From Gari tellinella (taxonomy: Eukaryota > Mollusca > Bivalvia > Cardiida > Psammobiidae): DNA of 64,000 nt. Position 1 is the first letter of the stretch. Each line of letters starts with the position of its first letter. Below the pieces are notes generated by a model that did not search any database, was not told where the DNA came from, and saw only the letters and a program-made list of their open reading frames with translations. Below are positions 52,130 to 61,639 of this stretch, piece after piece. Both the position numbers and the translations under genes were made by a program. The stretch spans positions 49,625,786 to 49,689,785 of the forward strand of contig OV277862.1 of assembly GCA_922989275.2 (NCBI GenBank), written 5' to 3'.

Positions 52130-52271
52130 ACTCATTTTTCTTTACCTACAATATATAAAATTTATAATAAGTAATCTTGTCGTCTGCAAACTTGTAATCT
52201 GTTAATGATCTATCAAAACATTCTATAATTTATTATGGCTGTACGCTGCGGGTGATTAGTGATATAACTAT

Positions 52272-52536
52272 TGTAAACAGTTTGAATCCAAATCCAAATA
52301 CAGTCGAAACTCGATACTCCGAACTCGCGTTAGTTCGAACATACCCATATTTCAAAGTTAAAACGTGGCTTAGCCACATTTTAACTTTGAAATACGGGTA
52401 TGTCGACTTAAGCGAGACCGACAATATCGAAATTCAACTTATGAACTACTTGTACGATCGATTCAAGCGAGTTCGAAGTATCGAGTTTCGACTGTAAGTA
52501 ACTCGGAGTCTCATCTGGATACACACTTTTTGATAC
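52272..52536. repeat. Family C hairpin split by K
   Basis: GTAAACAGTTTGAATCCAAA precedes K and AGTAACTCGGAGTCTCATCT follows it. K sits one base before the tip of the hairpin (normally GAG-TAA-CTC). Confidence 0.7.
52299..52496. mobile_element. Family K element, pogo/Tigger-like
   Basis: TACAGTCGAAACTCGATACT to AGTATCGAGTTTCGACTGTA, 198 bp including the TAs. An inner inverted repeat, ACGTGGCTTAGCCACATTTT, forms a long foldback. Within family knowledge such CAGTCGAAACTCG ends are typical of pogo/Tigger-derived MITEs. Confidence 0.88.
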
Positions 52537-52671
52537 TTTGGATATACTTTCTGAAATAAATGCATAGCACGCAGACAGTTCAAGTGATGCCCTCATAGCA
52601 ATATTATATGATGAAGAAAAAAAGATACATAGATACATTATGTAACAAATAATAAGAAAACAATCTGTAAA

Positions 52672-52845
52672 TACAGTCGAAACTCGATACTACGAAATCG
52701 CTTATATCGATCTTACCAGTCAGTTAAATTTTGATAAGTCGATCTCGTTTAAGTCGAATATAACCGTATTTCAAGCCACGTTTTAACTTTGAAATATTGG
52801 TATTTTCGAACTAACGCGAGTTCGTAGAATCGAGTTTTTACTGTA
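52672..52845. mobile_element. Family K element
   Basis: TACAGTCGAAACTCGATACT to TAGAATCGAGTTTTTACTGTA, with AAGTCGAATATAACCG and AACTAACGCGAGTTCG blocks. The inner hairpin is shorter than at 52299. Confidence 0.85.
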
Positions 52846-52878
52846 ATTCAAATTGCATCAACAACGTACATTCAAACA

Positions 52879-53114
52879 CTTAACCCCGTAACCCCTTCAC
52901 TGCCATACCCGAGTATAATGGGTTATAATTTGAAACAGTTTGGATCCTGATCAGACGCCGCGTAACAAGGCGTCTGATCAAGATCCAAACTGTTTGACAC
53001 CCACTGCACTATTTCTGAAGTCAAAACAACTAAACTTAAGTTAAAAAGAAATTAAAGTCGATAACAAGACAGTGTTGGAAATTGATGACGTCACGACAGT
53101 GAACGGGCTAAAGC
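52879..53114 (+). mobile_element. Family C variant
   Basis: TTAACCCCGTAACCCCTTC to ACAGTGAACGGGCTAA. The hairpin at 52932-52996 has tip CGCG-TAAC-AAGG, broken in its last pairs. Confidence 0.75.
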
Positions 53115-53124
53115 CAATGGGAAT

Positions 53125-53215
53125 ATCTAAGACATAATAATGACAGTTTGATGAAGGATAAAAGAAATGCAGAACTTTGAAGCACTTTTGTCCTGGACTG
53201 ACATAAACTTTTGAC
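53125..53215. repeat. Family D fragment, degenerate
   Basis: GTTTGATGAAGGATAAAAGA-AATGCAGAACTTTG, then AGCACTTTTGTCCTGGAC. Tip lost. Confidence 0.45.
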
Positions 53216-53373
53216 AGCCCCGTTTTTTCGCTGCTGGTTGGTCTACAAACGAACCGCGGAGAAGACGACCTCATCTCCCGTTTAAACGAAACGCCAAAGC
53301 AATGCAAAAATGTAGAAAATGACATTACACATGTATTTTGAAAATGTTACGCCGATAAGTATCACTTAGAATA

Positions 53374-53439
53374 GCGAACAGTCGGACCTTAATTGGACGC
53401 CAGGTTAACGGACGTCTGATCTACCTCCAAACTGTTCGC
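53374..53439. repeat. Family C hairpin with paired outer change
   Basis: GCGAACAGTCGGACCTTAAT / ATCTACCTCCAAACTGTTCGC. Outer GCGAACAG/CTGTTCGC replaces GCAAACAG/CTGTTTGC in both arms; the inner stem has decayed around AGGTTAACGGACG. Confidence 0.72.
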
Positions 53440-53469
53440 ACTGGACATAAGCATTTTAGCATCAACCCT

Positions 53470-53684
53470 TTAACCCATTACATGCGGGGATACCTATAGG
53501 CAAACAGTTTTGATCTGAGATCAGGTCCCATATTGTGGGGCCTGATCTGAGATCGAAACTGTTTGCAGCAAAGTCAATATTCTATCAGAAACTGCTAAAA
53601 AGTTTTTCAAATATTTGAGTTATACCCGCTGCAGACAACATTTTTAAATGGCCGCCAAATATTACCCAGCATGCAATGGGTTAA
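53470..53684 (+). mobile_element. Family C variant with different stem
   Basis: TTAACCCATTACATGCGGGG to CAGCATGCAATGGGTTAA, 215 bp. The hairpin at 53500-53566 shares only GCAAACAGTTTTGATC; then AGATCAGGTCCCA-TATTG-TGGGGCCTGATCT, a stem not seen elsewhere in the window. Confidence 0.85.
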
Positions 53685-53729
53685 TGGGAAGAATGATGTC
53701 TTCTCCGCTGTACCTGATTTTAACATACT

Positions 53730-53980
53730 TTAACACTTTCCTCCCTGAAACTTTAAATGAACCATTCCAGTTTCGACTTTAGTCTAGTCCATTTCTGACT
53801 TTTAAGGGTTGTTTTTGTCTATGTTTGGCATTGTGACAAACAGTAAAGACCCAGATCAGAGGGCTCCGAAAGGAGCCCTCTGATCTAGGTCTTCACTGTT
53901 TGCATAGGACAAATGTACTATTCACATGAACACTGTTTGAAAAGGACGCCTATATGCGGGACTAGGGTTTAAAGAGTTAA
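53730..53980 (-). mobile_element. Family B element, complete
   Basis: TTAACACTTTCCTCCCTGAA to GGTTTAAAGAGTTAA, 251 bp. The hairpin at 53836-53902 has tip GGGCTCC-GAAA-GGAGCCC. The right TTAA is shared with the next A element. Confidence 0.92.
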
Positions 53981-54227
53981 ATGCTTTCTCCCACAGAAGC
54001 GCATCTCTTAACACATTTAGTTTACTCCTCCATTGAATAAAAAAGGTTCCCATATATACAGCCTTAAACATGTACCCTTAACACATATTTTCAATATCAT
54101 AGCAGATGGTAGCTTAAAGCAGACTGAACGTAAAGCAGAGTGCGGCTTGGCGCATTCTGATTTACTTTCAATCTGCTATAAGTGCCCACCACAAAACAAG
54201 AAACAGGCTATGAGGTAATGTGTTACA
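53977..54227 (+). mobile_element. Family A element, TTAA...TTTCTCCC subtype
   Basis: TTAAATGCTTTCTCCCACAG to CTATGAGGTAATGTGTTA. The hairpin at about 54113-54182 has tip GTGCGG-CTTG-GCGCATT and several arm changes. Confidence 0.82.
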
Positions 54228-54340
54228 TGAAGTGTCTCAAAATACAGTCAAGTCTGTTTGAAGCGACTATTGTTTCAAGATGCATAAATATCTATCAAAC
54301 AAGTAGCTGCTGAATGGTGGACAAATTAAATTAATTGCTG

Positions 54341-54591
54341 TACAGTGGAGAAGATGAAATGCTTTCCCATTAAAAGCGTTTACGCTAAAAACTATTATTC
54401 CCATTGCAAACAGTTTGGAGCCTGATCAAACGCCCTTAAACCGGCGTCTGACCAGGCATCAAACTGGTTGCCACTGAGATAAAAATAAACAGTCAACGAC
54501 TTTTTATTATTATTATTATCATTTTATTGTAAAACGTTTGCGTTTCGTTTGTGTTAAACTTAACGGGAAAGAATAACATCTTCTCCACTGA
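54341..54591 (+). mobile_element. Family F element
   Basis: TACAGTGGAGAAGATGAAAT to ATAACATCTTCTCCACTGA. The hairpin GCAAACAGTTTGGAGCCTGA / ACCAGGCATCAAACTGGTTGC has tip CGCCC-TTAAA-CCGGCG. It seems to be nested in a D copy: GTGGACAAATTAAATTAATT before, GGATAACAATAATGCAGAAA after. Confidence 0.85.
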
Positions 54592-54863
54592 ATGCTGGAT
54601 AACAATAATGCAGAAAGTTTTGAGCTTTCTGTCCGTTGAATACAAGTTTGACAATGGCACTGTTCATGTAGTATGGTTTGGTTTGCAATTAAAATCTACC
54701 CTAGCACTTAAACTAAACTATAATGAAAGTCAGACGTGCAGTCAATCTTGTATTAAGCGAACATTAAAATACCCATGGATATCTAGAGATACTGATGATT
54801 ACTTAATGCAGAGTAAATCTGCACTTTGTGATCGCTTAACCCTGAACTGTATTGTGCTTTAAA

Positions 54864-55041
54864 TACAGTCGAAACTCGATACTTCGAACTCACTACCAGT
54901 CTTTTGTAATTTGAATTTCGATAAGTCGGTCTGACTTAAGTCGAACATATCCTTATTTCAAAGTTAGAACGGGACTAAGCAAGGTTTCAACTTTGAAATA
55001 AGGGTGCTATCGCGAGTTCAAAGTATCGAATTTTGACTGTA
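54864..55041. mobile_element. Family K element
   Basis: TACAGTCGAAACTCGATACT to AAAGTATCGAATTTTGACTGTA, with inner GAACGGGACTAAGCAAGG. The region lies within 400 bp of the end of the forkhead frame and may be in its 3' UTR. Confidence 0.85.
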
Positions 55042-55102
55042 TATCGTTTTCCAAAAAAAGTTTTATGGTTTGTTAAACTGAAGAAAAGTTTAACATGATT
55101 TA

Positions 55103-55166
55103 AACAGTTTTGATACAGATCAGAAGCCTCGTTACGCGTCGTCTGATCTGGATCCAAACTGTTCGC
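55103..55166. repeat. Family C hairpin after the forkhead stop
   Basis: AAACAGTTTTGATACAGATC / GATCTGGATCCAAACTGTTCGC; tip CTCG-TTA-CGCG mismatched by one base. On the transcribed strand it lies about 80-145 bp after the stop codon. Confidence 0.75.
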
Positions 55167-55247
55167 AAATATTTGCCAAGTAACGCTAAGCACTATAAGG
55201 GTTAGTACCAGATCCCCATTACACATCACATCGTTAACTAGAACATA

Positions 55248-56858
55248 CTATATCTGATCCTCGTTGAAGCTCTTAACATTGTCTACTAGATCAGTTCTCT
55301 GTGTATCTGGTGATTGTGACAAGTGACTCAAGTCGAGCACCTGTTCGCTCGAGTCCTCCTTCGGCAGAGCATACCAGCGCTCGTTACCTCTAGACTGTAT
55401 GGTGTTGTGTTGACGTTGGTGCCACAAATTCAACGCGGTCTGCAACCCTGAGTTCCAGTAAGGGGATACATTTCCATGTGCCATATTTTCCTGTGCCATT
55501 TTACCACGTGGAATGGTTCCCTGTGCCATGTTTCTCTGTGCCATATATTCCTGAGCCATGCTATTGTATACGTTGTTCTGGTAATATCCCATAGGGTATG
55601 GCATGTAGTTGTTGCCATAAAAGTTCTGTTGTTGTGGGACTGATGGGTAATATTTAGACTGTGCACTCGCTTGGTAATATGCTGGCATTTGGTATTGTCC
55701 ATAATTGTAATAGGCCTGGCCTGGATACTGCATTTTGTCTTGGTGCATGTACTGTGCTGCAGGATTTACTGTTTTGGCAGTGTTCCTTGGGTTCTGTTGT
55801 TGCCCTTTGCGGTGCCTGTTAGTCTTGACCTTCTTCGCCACCTGTTCTGATGGCGTGTCACACTTTCTCTTACCAGTGTTATTGTCCCCGGACATACTCA
55901 GAGTGTCACTGCAAGCCTGTGATGTCGTCTCGTCACTTTTCACTTCATTCAGGTCGATGTATTCCTTTGACGCACGAAGAAAATCCACAGATTCACACAC
56001 TTCCGTCGTAACTGATGATACTCCTCCTAAACAAGGTTGTTTCTCCGGCAACCGTATGTCCTTGTCTCCATCCTTACAAAGATTCTGGGCACCTATGTCT
56101 GAACAAACTGGTTTCGAACCAAGTTCTTCATGCAAATAGTCACGGTAAGACCATGTAGATGGTCCACTCCTGCATTTCTTGAACGTTTCCGGCGATACAT
56201 ATCGATGATCAACCATCCATACATAAGCTGAGGTACCAGTAGTTTCCACCTTGAAGAATGCCTTGTTAGATGAGAGACAATGACGGACGCTACTCTTCCA
56301 GCCCTTGTACTCTCCACGGAAGAACGGAAACATGTCCTGCAGCTCCGCTCTAATGCTGTTCACTGAGAGAGCCTTGTCCTTTGACCTTTCAATGACTGTG
56401 ATGCACATGGCTGCGTAGGTATAAGGCGGCTTGTCGCTGTACCGCACATAAGGTTTTGTATTTGATCCTGAGACGCTTGACTTCTGTAGTTGAATCGGAA
56501 AAGCTTGATGTGTGACTTCCTCAGGAACCGTCTGTATCGGCTGTTGAATGAATGTGTTCATCTCTGTGATTTTCCTGATTTCCTTCTGCATATCTGGGGT
56601 AGATGATCTACTAGTAACACCGGAAGTACTGTCTCCGCGCATGATACTCTCTATCGTGAAGGACGGTTCAGAACTACATGTATCAGAACTTTGGTCACAC
56701 AGAGACGTGGGTGATGTCTGTCCATATGTATCCACGGTTTCTCGGCTGAATGTGTCGAAAGACGGCAGAGTCTGCGACTGGTTATAGCATGCGCTTATGT
56801 CGTCTGAGCTCACTTCACTGGCGGTTGAAAAGGCCCACTGACTGTAGCTCTCTTCCAT
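55248..56858 (-). CDS. Forkhead-box transcription factor, FoxH-like
   Basis: Forkhead proteins bind DNA through a winged helix. This frame encodes 536 residues. The start is MEESYSQWAF: although the frame stays open 80 codons further, a 3' splice site lies 11 bp upstream, so the earlier ATGs are intronic. The forkhead domain spans residues 142-235, beginning KPPYTYAAMC. FPFFRGEYKGWKSSVRHCLSS is helix 3 and its lead-in; FPFFxxxYxGWKxS resembles FoxH1. The recognition helix is unusual: WKSS where most Fox proteins have WxNS, and RHC for RHN. Residues 329-352 form a basic bipartite NLS candidate (KRKC...KKVK...HRK). 369-440 is Tyr/Gln/Met-rich; 434-463 is six pentapeptides of MAQxx type. No PPNK-type Smad-interaction motif is visible, so the FoxH assignment is tentative. 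Confidence 0.9.
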   Translation of the reverse strand: MEESYSQWAFSTASEVSSDDISACYNQSQTLPSFDTFSRETVDTYGQTSPTSLCDQSSDTCSSEPSFTIESIMRGDSTSGVTSRSSTPDMQKEIRKITEMNTFIQQPIQTVPEEVTHQAFPIQLQKSSVSGSNTKPYVRYSDKPPYTYAAMCITVIERSKDKALSVNSIRAELQDMFPFFRGEYKGWKSSVRHCLSSNKAFFKVETTGTSAYVWMVDHRYVSPETFKKCRSGPSTWSYRDYLHEELGSKPVCSDIGAQNLCKDGDKDIRLPEKQPCLGGVSSVTTEVCESVDFLRASKEYIDLNEVKSDETTSQACSDTLSMSGDNNTGKRKCDTPSEQVAKKVKTNRHRKGQQQNPRNTAKTVNPAAQYMHQDKMQYPGQAYYNYGQYQMPAYYQASAQSKYYPSVPQQQNFYGNNYMPYPMGYYQNNVYNSMAQEYMAQRNMAQGTIPRGKMAQENMAHGNVSPYWNSGLQTALNLWHQRQHNTIQSRGNERWYALPKEDSSEQVLDLSHLSQSPDTQRTDLVDNVKSFNEDQI

Positions 56859-56868
56859 TGTAGCAATA

Positions 56869-56890
56869 TCTGAAATAAACAAAGAATACG
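56869..56890 (-). promoter_or_regulatory. 3' splice site before the forkhead start codon
   Basis: On the minus strand TTTGTTTATTTCAG ends at 56870, 12 bases before the ATG at 56858-56856. It implies at least one 5' UTR exon upstream, which I did not locate. Confidence 0.75.
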
Positions 56891-57142
56891 AAATGAAAAG
56901 TTTGTATACAGAGTACATTGCTCCCTTTCTACAACTGGACCTTTCCACATTGAAATGTAAATGTAAAACGTAATATGTAATAAAATTGGGGGTGGTCTCA
57001 AAATATATAAAAATATATATATACATGTATATTGAAGCGCTCCTAACTTCATACATGTACAAATAAATTTGGCAGTGCCATGACAAAACCAGACTCATTG
57101 AAATGAAAACAGTGTATGATCAGATCAGCTGCGATGTATGTG

Positions 57143-57277
57143 ACGACAATTTTAAGCAGACAATATTGCAGCAGTAAAAGCGTTAGGCATAATTGATCTG
57201 TTATGGGAACTTCGGCAATGGTCGTTGTGAGGAGGGATTCGTTGTTAGGAGGGCCGTTGTAGGGAAGGATCACTGTA
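57143..57277. repeat. Repeat L, partial copy
   Basis: ACAATTTTAAGCAGACAATA..AGCGTTAGGCATAA..GGAGGGCCGTTGTAGGGAAG matches the 3' part of the longer L copy at 59337-59590. Confidence 0.75.
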
Positions 57278-57326
57278 TTTACATGTACACATGTACACGA
57301 CAATGAAAGTCGATTGGCAAACCATA

Positions 57327-57820
57327 CAGTAGCGCGTTCAAGTACCGTATCGATTGCATCGATTGCAACAGAAAACGGTAACAATATACCTTTAAGGACC
57401 GTTTGGCTGTTACCGATTGCGAACGACACGAACGGCCTCAGAGGTAGTTCGCCATCGCCAACAAGGAAAACAAAATGGCTACGAAATGAATTTAATAAAA
57501 CCAGCGAACAGTCCCGACTTAATTTCTCATCAGTAAACCAACATTTTCCGATACTTAATGTATCAAACAGAGCAGCTTACATCTGAGCAGCTAAATCTTA
57601 TTTTTATATGCGGTAAAATTGATGCATTTCAGTGCACATTTGCTTGTGTTATTTAGATTCGCACATAAATCGTTCGTACCCTTGAAAAGTTAATAAACAT
57701 TTGGGCGCAATGAGTTATTATTGAGGAGTATTGGTGAACGTTAGATGTCGTACTATATGGGTTTTTTGCATCGGTTAACGTTACTGTTCGCTGATACGGT
57801 ACTTGAACGCCCTACTACTG
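57327..57820. mobile_element. ~490-bp inverted-repeat element upstream of forkhead
   Basis: GCGTTCAAGTACCGTATC near 57334 and its exact complement GATACGGTACTTGAACGC near 57793, framed by CAGTAG and CTACTG. Interior repeats CGATTGCATCGATTGCAAC. It lies about 0.5 kb 5' of the coding exon, so it could be in the intron or promoter region. Confidence 0.78.
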
Positions 57821-59336
57821 GTATTATAAGCTGGTACGCATGGGAATTTCGTGCCGTTATGTCTACTAAACCCCACAAGGCGTTGTAGCTAGATTTTACC
57901 TGCCCCAAAACGAAAATTATCTATGCACACAGAGTCTCTCTAGACCAGCCTCAGCGAATCGATAAAATTGGTTCTTCTTCTTTTAGACATATTTTCGGAT
58001 AAATTTGGAATACTAGTGTGGCTGGTTCGGGGCTACACTATGTGCATATCGACTCGTTTCTACTATCAGGCGTTAAGTACACGTGTAACGCTTGTTTCGG
58101 TTCTTTTCAGAGGAATAATAGTCGATGGTACCTGCTATTAGCTTCGCTTTCTGTTTTTTAATCTACAGAGGACGAAATAGATAATTTCCAACAGATTAGA
58201 TCGGCTTTCATTTCTTTACAAATTTCACCTCAGGCCCTATCCTAATGTCAGACAGCGCATGTTCTTCGAATATGTCACTGCTTTCGCTAGAAGCACCCAT
58301 GTCCCGGTAACAACAAATGGACGATGTGAAAGAGAACGAAGGAAAGGGAGAAAACTGAACTGGATTATATGCCGGAACAGGGTCTGTGTTGAACAAGCTT
58401 TTGCGAACGTAAAACAATACTGTGCTATTAAGTCAGCAATATAAGCCCAGACCAGTGGTTCCAATGGAACCAAGCTTATCAGCAATGCATGTAATTCCAA
58501 TGACCCGGTTATGAGGTAACATGCTGTGAAATGTTGGTCTGCAGGAAACTGATACCCTGCACTGACCAGATGTTTATCACTGAATATCAGTCCTAGAAGT
58601 GTACCAGTTTAAAAGATATCCAGTGAGTTGTTTGAGTTTTCTAAATAAGCTAGTAGCATAACATATCTCTCAAGAAATCCCAAGTCTAACCACTTGTAAG
58701 AATTGTCTTTATGATACTGTTTGTTTTGGAGGTCAGTTCAAGAAGATTGTGTAGAAATAAAGAAAAAAATACACAAATTTATTTACAATGTGGACAAACC
58801 ATTGAAACCATGAAACAAATACTGAGGCTTCCTACATAACACTGGAAACAAAACCTACTATGCTCAGAGATCAGTTGGACTGATAAGCCTAATTAGCACT
58901 GATCGCTCTGACCCCTGTAGGGGCTAATGGGTAATAAATAAACCACCTTGATATTGCAAATGTTATGATAATGAATACCCAAAGATCTTCGGAATACTGG
59001 AAATTTGGGAGTCTCGGGGCATTTATAGGGGACTCAGTTTGGAGGAACAGAAGGATGCTGCTTCCAATCAGTGTAAAATTGACCGCATGCTTGACAAAAA
59101 GAAGGAAAGCACTAAATGTTATCCATTAAACCAATAAAAAGTACATGCCCTTGTGCGTTAAATTACAATTAAAATAATATTGAGAAAGCCCCTCAGAAAT
59201 AAAGCAAATACAAAGTACATTTAAGTTTACAATTACATTTAAGTTTAATGTGGAAAGGTCCACTACACACAACGGGAGACACAAATTGTGGGCGTTGTTC
59301 GGATGGAGTCGTTATATGAAGGAAAACTTTGCTAAC
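57821..59336. other. No gene seen; possible 5' region of forkhead
   Basis: Frames of 61-87 codons overlap at 58208-58500 but lack domains. This interval could hold the unplaced 5' exon and promoter of the forkhead gene. No clear donor was identified. Confidence 0.4.
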
Positions 59337-59590
59337 ATTTGCAAACAGCTTAAATCCAGATCAGACGCCGCGTAACGCGGCGTCTGATCTGGATTCAAGC
59401 TGTTTGTCACTCGTTTGTCACTCGGCATTTGTAACAACAAAATGTCCACTTAGCAGGCGACAACTTTAAGCAGACGATATTGCAGCAGCAAAGCGTTAGA
59501 CATAAGTGTCCTGTTTAGGAAACTGCGATATGTGCCGTTGTAAGGAGAGAGTCGTTGTTTGGAGGGCCGTTGTAGGGAGGGAACACTGTA
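59337..59590. repeat. Repeat L with C-type hairpin
   Basis: The hairpin at 59341-59406 is CAAACAGCTTAAATCCAGAT / ATCTGGATTCAAGCTGTTTG with perfect CGCG-TAA-CGCG tip. The right part matches 57143-57277 and ends GGGCCGTTGTAGGGAGGGAA CACTGTA. Confidence 0.8.
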
Positions 59591-59786
59591 CTAGTTTTGT
59601 TCTTCAGAATATTTAAACTCCAAAGTCTGATGGTCATAAACGCTTGAAAAAGTATGGAACCAGATCTGAAACGCCTGTGAACCAATAAGAGATATGCGTC
59701 ATGACACGGTGACTTAGAAAAAAAAAAACCTTCATAAAATGCCGCCAATAATTTCCCGAAACGCATCCTTACATGTTTAGCATCGT

Positions 59787-59977
59787 TTAGCCCTTTCATT
59801 CTCAATGACGTCCTAAAGCGCATTTGCAAACAGTTTTGATCCTGATCAGACGCCGCGTGACGCTGTGTCTGATCAGGATCAAACTGTTTGCCACTTGTTT
59901 TGAAGTTATGTCAGATATACTGCCTTAAATCTGCAAACAATATTGAAGCAGACGACAAAACGGCGGTCAATGGGTTA
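59787..59977 (+). mobile_element. Family C variant
   Basis: TTAGCCCTTTCATTCTCAATG to CGGTCAATGGGTTAA. The hairpin at 59826-59891 has arms GCAAACAGTTTTGATCCTGA, tip CGCG-TGAC-GCTG. Confidence 0.82.
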
Positions 59978-60086
59978 AAACCTCAGGGAATTTGTTCACG
60001 AAAGGGTTCATAAACCCAAGGTGTGTGATGGGGTTAAAAAGCACTGCACAACTTTATGCTCAACTTTATCTGTTATGTTTTACAAT

Positions 60087-60218
60087 TACAGTAACACCTC
60101 TCTATTACGACCACTCACTTGCGTTAATATTTAGGTATTTCTTTTTTACTGTCACCTTGCTTTAAGCTTTTACCCGTCTTTTATACAGAAAACAAGCCTT
60201 CGTTTTAGTGGTCGTAAT
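60087..60218. mobile_element. Family H element, truncated
   Basis: TACAGTAACACCTCTCTATT..CGACCACTCA, only the right half of the hairpin (TTTACTGTCACCTTGCTTTAAGC), then GTTTTAGTGGTCGTAATA. The right terminus is replaced by the duplicated block from 60219. Confidence 0.75.
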
Positions 60219-60560
60219 ATTTGTTTTCATTTTATTCAAATAAATGGTTGATGAAATAGTTAGTCTGAAATTAGAAAATATTACAGTCAGGATTTGTTGC
60301 AATAACAGATTTTCTTATTAAAATGTGGGATATTAGAAGTTGAGATACAGTTACCTAGTACCTTAAAATTCGCAAAATGCTAAAAAATTGAATTACAAAA
60401 AACTGACTCATTCAATGTATATTTGTTTTCATTTTATTCAAATAAATGGTTGATGAAATATTTAGTCTGAAATTAGAAAATATTACAGTCAGGATTTGTT
60501 GTAATAACAGAATTTCTTATTAAAATATGGGATATTTGAAGTTGAGATACAGTTACCTAC
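60219..60560 (+). repeat. Direct duplication of ~145 bp, period 202 bp
   Basis: TTTGTTTTCATTTTATTCAA..GATACAGTTACCT occurs at 60219-60352 and 60421-60557, with ~95% identity by eye. Non-coding. Confidence 0.88.
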
Positions 60561-60900
60561 CTTAAAATTAAAACATTATTATTTATTCATGGACTTGCGT
60601 ACAAGGTTAATTATATTGTTTAAACATAATAATAATGGGCAATATCGATCTTGAAAATGGTTTACGTATTGATAAGCTTCAATGTGTGGCTTTATAGTTC
60701 GATCAAATCGTATACATGTATACCGATTTTATTGACTTGTAAGTCATTAAACTAAAACGTACATGTAAGTAGACATAATAATTGGACCGTATATAACATC
60801 ACTAATTCTAATCAACGAAGACTAAAAACATAATAATGTCCCTTGATCACTGCGTTATGGATTGACAAGTCAATAAATCGGACACTTAAAAAAATATTTG
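60561..60900. other. No gene seen
   Basis: GGACCGTATA and CGGACACTTA surround ACTTGTAAGTC and TTGACAAGTC pieces; no firm structure. Confidence 0.4.
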
Positions 60901-60902
60901 GA

Positions 60903-60975
60903 TCGGATGGGTCTCGAACCTATGACATTTGAATTGGTAGTCAATCACTCTACTGACAGCGCTAAGAAGGATTAT
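60903..60975 (-). repeat. tRNA-like sequence, SINE head or tRNA relic
   Basis: On the minus strand TGTCAGTAGAGTGATTGACT resembles an A box and D arm, and AGGTTCGAGACCCATC a B box and T arm. The acceptor ends (CTTCTTAG, CCGATCCAA) do not pair, so an active tRNA is unlikely. Confidence 0.5.
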
Positions 60976-61639
60976 ACTAAATAGTATCAACATTTTCTTC
61001 AATTTTCTAGTATAAGCACGTGCGGAAAAAAGTCTATGTCGTCAAGACGCATATCCGCTCGCCCGCAAGACCGACTTCCGTATGCGAAAGGCCTTAAAGT
61101 CACTAATGACAGTCGTTTGTCATTAGCGAATATACGTTAACATTGCTATTGACAGTCTACAATTTCTACCCAACCCGGTACTCGTTTCAGCCCTATTAAT
61201 GTAATATCTAATTTCCTAGTGTTTGTCTCTCTGACCACTCGTCCGAGCTCACAAGCAGGTACTTGTGTAACACCTAGCCACATAAGTGAAACACATGAAA
61301 CCTGGCCATCTCTTTTGACATTAACGAGACTATTAGTCGGAATAATGTTAAGGTAAGCATCTAGATCATGCTTTTCAACAAGAGCGTGTCCCAGTTACAC
61401 GAATGCCCCCGATGATACAGGGAGGGGATTCCAGACTATCAAATGTAAAATGTACGAGTTAGAGAGCAGAAACTGTCATGGAGCGCCATAAAAGCGCCAT
61501 TTTGAGGAATTCAAGGGCCATTACTCCAAAGAGCCTAGCATAAATTGGCCGCGCAATTTGACGCCGCTGGTTATCCAACTTGGTCTCCATTTTATGTCAA
61601 CAAACATTTTCAGAAAGTTTGGCGAAGATCAGATGAAAA
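60976..61639. other. No gene seen
   Basis: GACGACATAGAC-like and CATATCCGCTCGCCCGCAAG blocks give a locally GC-richer texture; no domain or repeat was identified. Confidence 0.4.

Noticed and set aside
52233..52497. Paired plus and minus frames of 63 and 81 codons
   Set aside because: They lie in the K foldback, whose symmetry opens both strands.
56859..57098. N-terminal extension of the forkhead frame by 80 codons
   Set aside because: The sequence is hydrophobic and Tyr-rich, and a good 3' splice site lies just before MEESYSQ, so it is intron translation.
57314..57586. 90-codon frame upstream of the forkhead gene
   Set aside because: It starts at the inverted-repeat element boundary and shows no domain.
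58208..58500. Overlapping frames of 61-87 codons as a small gene
   Set aside because: Frames on both strands overlap and none shows a domain, signal peptide or splice signal.
2485..59891. Regularly recurring palindromes as a CRISPR array or transcription terminators
   Set aside because: The palindromes are not in tandem with spacers, lie in elements with their own ends, and the genome is eukaryotic.
60903..60975. Functional tRNA gene
   Set aside because: A- and B-box-like motifs exist, but the acceptor stem does not pair.
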